A DNA stretch of 7,872 nt from Flavobacteriales bacterium UBA1959 (lineage in GTDB: Bacteria > Bacteroidota > Bacteroidia > Flavobacteriales_D > Sanyastnellaceae). Positions 6,951 through 7,872 of the stretch are shown here, piece by piece. Within the stretch, counting starts at the first letter, position 1, and every line of letters begins with the position of its first letter. Where the stretch lies: positions 35,100-42,971 of the forward strand of contig DDEH01000041.1 in the NCBI GenBank assembly GCA_002336085.1, written 5' to 3'. Made by a program: the position numbers and the translations under genes. Under the pieces are notes generated by a model. That model had not been told where the DNA came from and ran no database searches. It saw only the letters and a program-made list of their open reading frames with translations.

Positions 6951-7872
6951 TCAAGTGTCCACTGAAATACTGGTTGATCGCTTGGCACGTTGTGAGCATG
7001 CCTTCTGGCTTGAAGGCACAAGAATCCGAATTTCGTTGGTTTGTTTCGGAACAAGTGGTTACGAGCAGATGGATGCCTGTCGAGGGAGAGGTAATTTTGC
7101 AATACATCGAACGCAATGGTCCTCCGATTATTCCTGAGGAGGCGTCAGCAATTGTTGGTTTATCGGTTGCAACCCGACAAGAGCTATATCGATCAAAGGA
7201 GTGGCTGGCGTTTTGTACTGGCAAAAATGCGTCGACTATGAGGAAGCGTGCACGGTCGAAAGTGGAAGTACGTACAGACGGAAATGTGGCTTCATCTCGG
7301 AATTCTATCCGTATTAAGAACCCGGGAAAATGGGCATTTCGAATGGATGGGCCTTGGGCGGGGCGTGCGCATGAGCGGCGGGTGACGGGTTATCTTCAAT
7401 TGCGTCCTAGCCGAAACTTTGAATTGGTCATCGGAACCCACAAGGTGGGGTGGGCGAATCGACTCGTTTTATCAGAGGCTGTTTTTTTTTCCGGTGCTCT
7501 TTCACCTGCATTCGCAGTTCCGGTGCACTACGCTTTTGCTCCTTTTTGGGGCGATGCAGCCTCAGGCTTGCGCTCTGGAATTGCGTGCAAAGTCAAACGG
7601 CCGAATTGGGAGTTGAGCTTGAGCGCTGATAGAATTTTGAGTCACAGTCGATGGGCAGTTTCCGCATTCCGGCGGCTTCAAAACGGCGCGGTTGGATGTG
7701 TGTTGGAACGTGGTTGGGTTTTGGATGCAGGAATGGCGACACACATTTCTTCCTGGGCTGGAAGTGCTTTTGCATTTGGGAATCAGCGAGGCTGGCAATG
7801 GTCGGTGGAATGTGCACCCAATATTTCATCACAGTCTTTGGATGGAACATGGCTCCGATCAGTTGGCCGAGG
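6947..7872 (+). CDS. putative helix-hairpin-helix plus beta-barrel outer-membrane protein, N-terminal 308 codons (cut by window edge)
   Basis: The frame is open from the ATG at 6947 to the window end with no stop. The ATG overlaps the upstream TGA (ATGA), so translational coupling is likely. Residues 1-24 form a signal peptide with cleavage at LKA before Q25. Residues of about 48 to 100 (ILQYIERNGPP, then ASAIVGLSVATRQEL) look like a worn form of the E-Y-x-x-N-P helix-hairpin-helix segment that opens a Bacteroidetes family of large exported proteins. After a basic linker (RKRARSKVEV, 99-108), residues 128 onward have barrel-like strands. LVIGTHKVGWANRLVLSE at 160-177 corresponds to the G-D-Y-x-x-x-x-G-Q-G-L-V-L segment of that family, and the later KRPNWELSLSADR fits as well. 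The family's function is unknown to me. The assignment is by memory of the pattern and is moderate; that it is exported is more secure. A run of nine T lies inside the gene. Confidence 0.6.
   Translation, partial: MIKCPLKYWLIAWHVVSMPSGLKAQESEFRWFVSEQVVTSRWMPVEGEVILQYIERNGPPIIPEEASAIVGLSVATRQELYRSKEWLAFCTGKNASTMRKRARSKVEVRTDGNVASSRNSIRIKNPGKWAFRMDGPWAGRAHERRVTGYLQLRPSRNFELVIGTHKVGWANRLVLSEAVFFSGALSPAFAVPVHYAFAPFWGDAASGLRSGIACKVKRPNWELSLSADRILSHSRWAVSAFRRLQNGAVGCVLERGWVLDAGMATHISSWAGSAFAFGNQRGWQWSVECAPNISSQSLDGTWLRSVGR
7482..7490 (+). repeat. homopolymer run of nine T inside the helix-hairpin-helix/barrel gene
   Basis: Nine T encode part of Val-Phe-Phe at residues 179-181. The reading frame continues sensibly on both sides, so nine is an in-frame length. 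Loss or gain of one T would truncate this surface protein, which makes the tract a candidate for slippage-driven variation. Confidence 0.45.

Overview
The window looks like a piece of a Bacteroidota (Bacteroidetes) chromosome, most likely Flavobacteriales-like. The evidence is the gene content (tig, clpP and clpX with Bacteroidetes-type sequences, and an OstA-like protein of the Bacteroidetes type), the near absence of Shine-Dalgarno sequences before start codons, a TAnnTTTG-type -7 promoter box before the tRNA gene, and three predicted signal peptides that all cleave just before a glutamine. I could not run searches, so the taxon is an inference.

Left part (1 to 4453, all on the minus strand): reading in the direction of transcription, a tRNA-Leu(UAG) gene is followed by tig (trigger factor), then a 159-base intergenic region with a candidate terminator hairpin, then clpP, clpX and the first 280 codons of mutS, which runs off the left edge. 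The clpP-clpX and clpX-mutS gaps are 18 and 8 bases, so these three are probably one transcript. Together they cover nascent-chain folding (Tig), ATP-dependent degradation (ClpXP) and DNA mismatch repair (MutS).

Centre (4454 to 4511): a 58-base divergent spacer separates the minus-strand tRNA and the plus-strand genes. It carries the tRNA promoter.

Right part (4512 to 7872, all on the plus strand): three genes for exported proteins. The first encodes an OstA/LptA-like protein, expected to act in lipopolysaccharide transport. The second encodes a small tryptophan-rich protein, probably an outer-membrane beta-barrel, of unknown function. The third overlaps it by 4 bases and is cut by the right edge. 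It resembles the Bacteroidetes family with an N-terminal helix-hairpin-helix region followed by a large beta-barrel. This envelope pair is the least understood part of the window. There is no CRISPR array, insertion sequence, phage gene or recognised defence system here, and no gene-free stretch over 300 bases.
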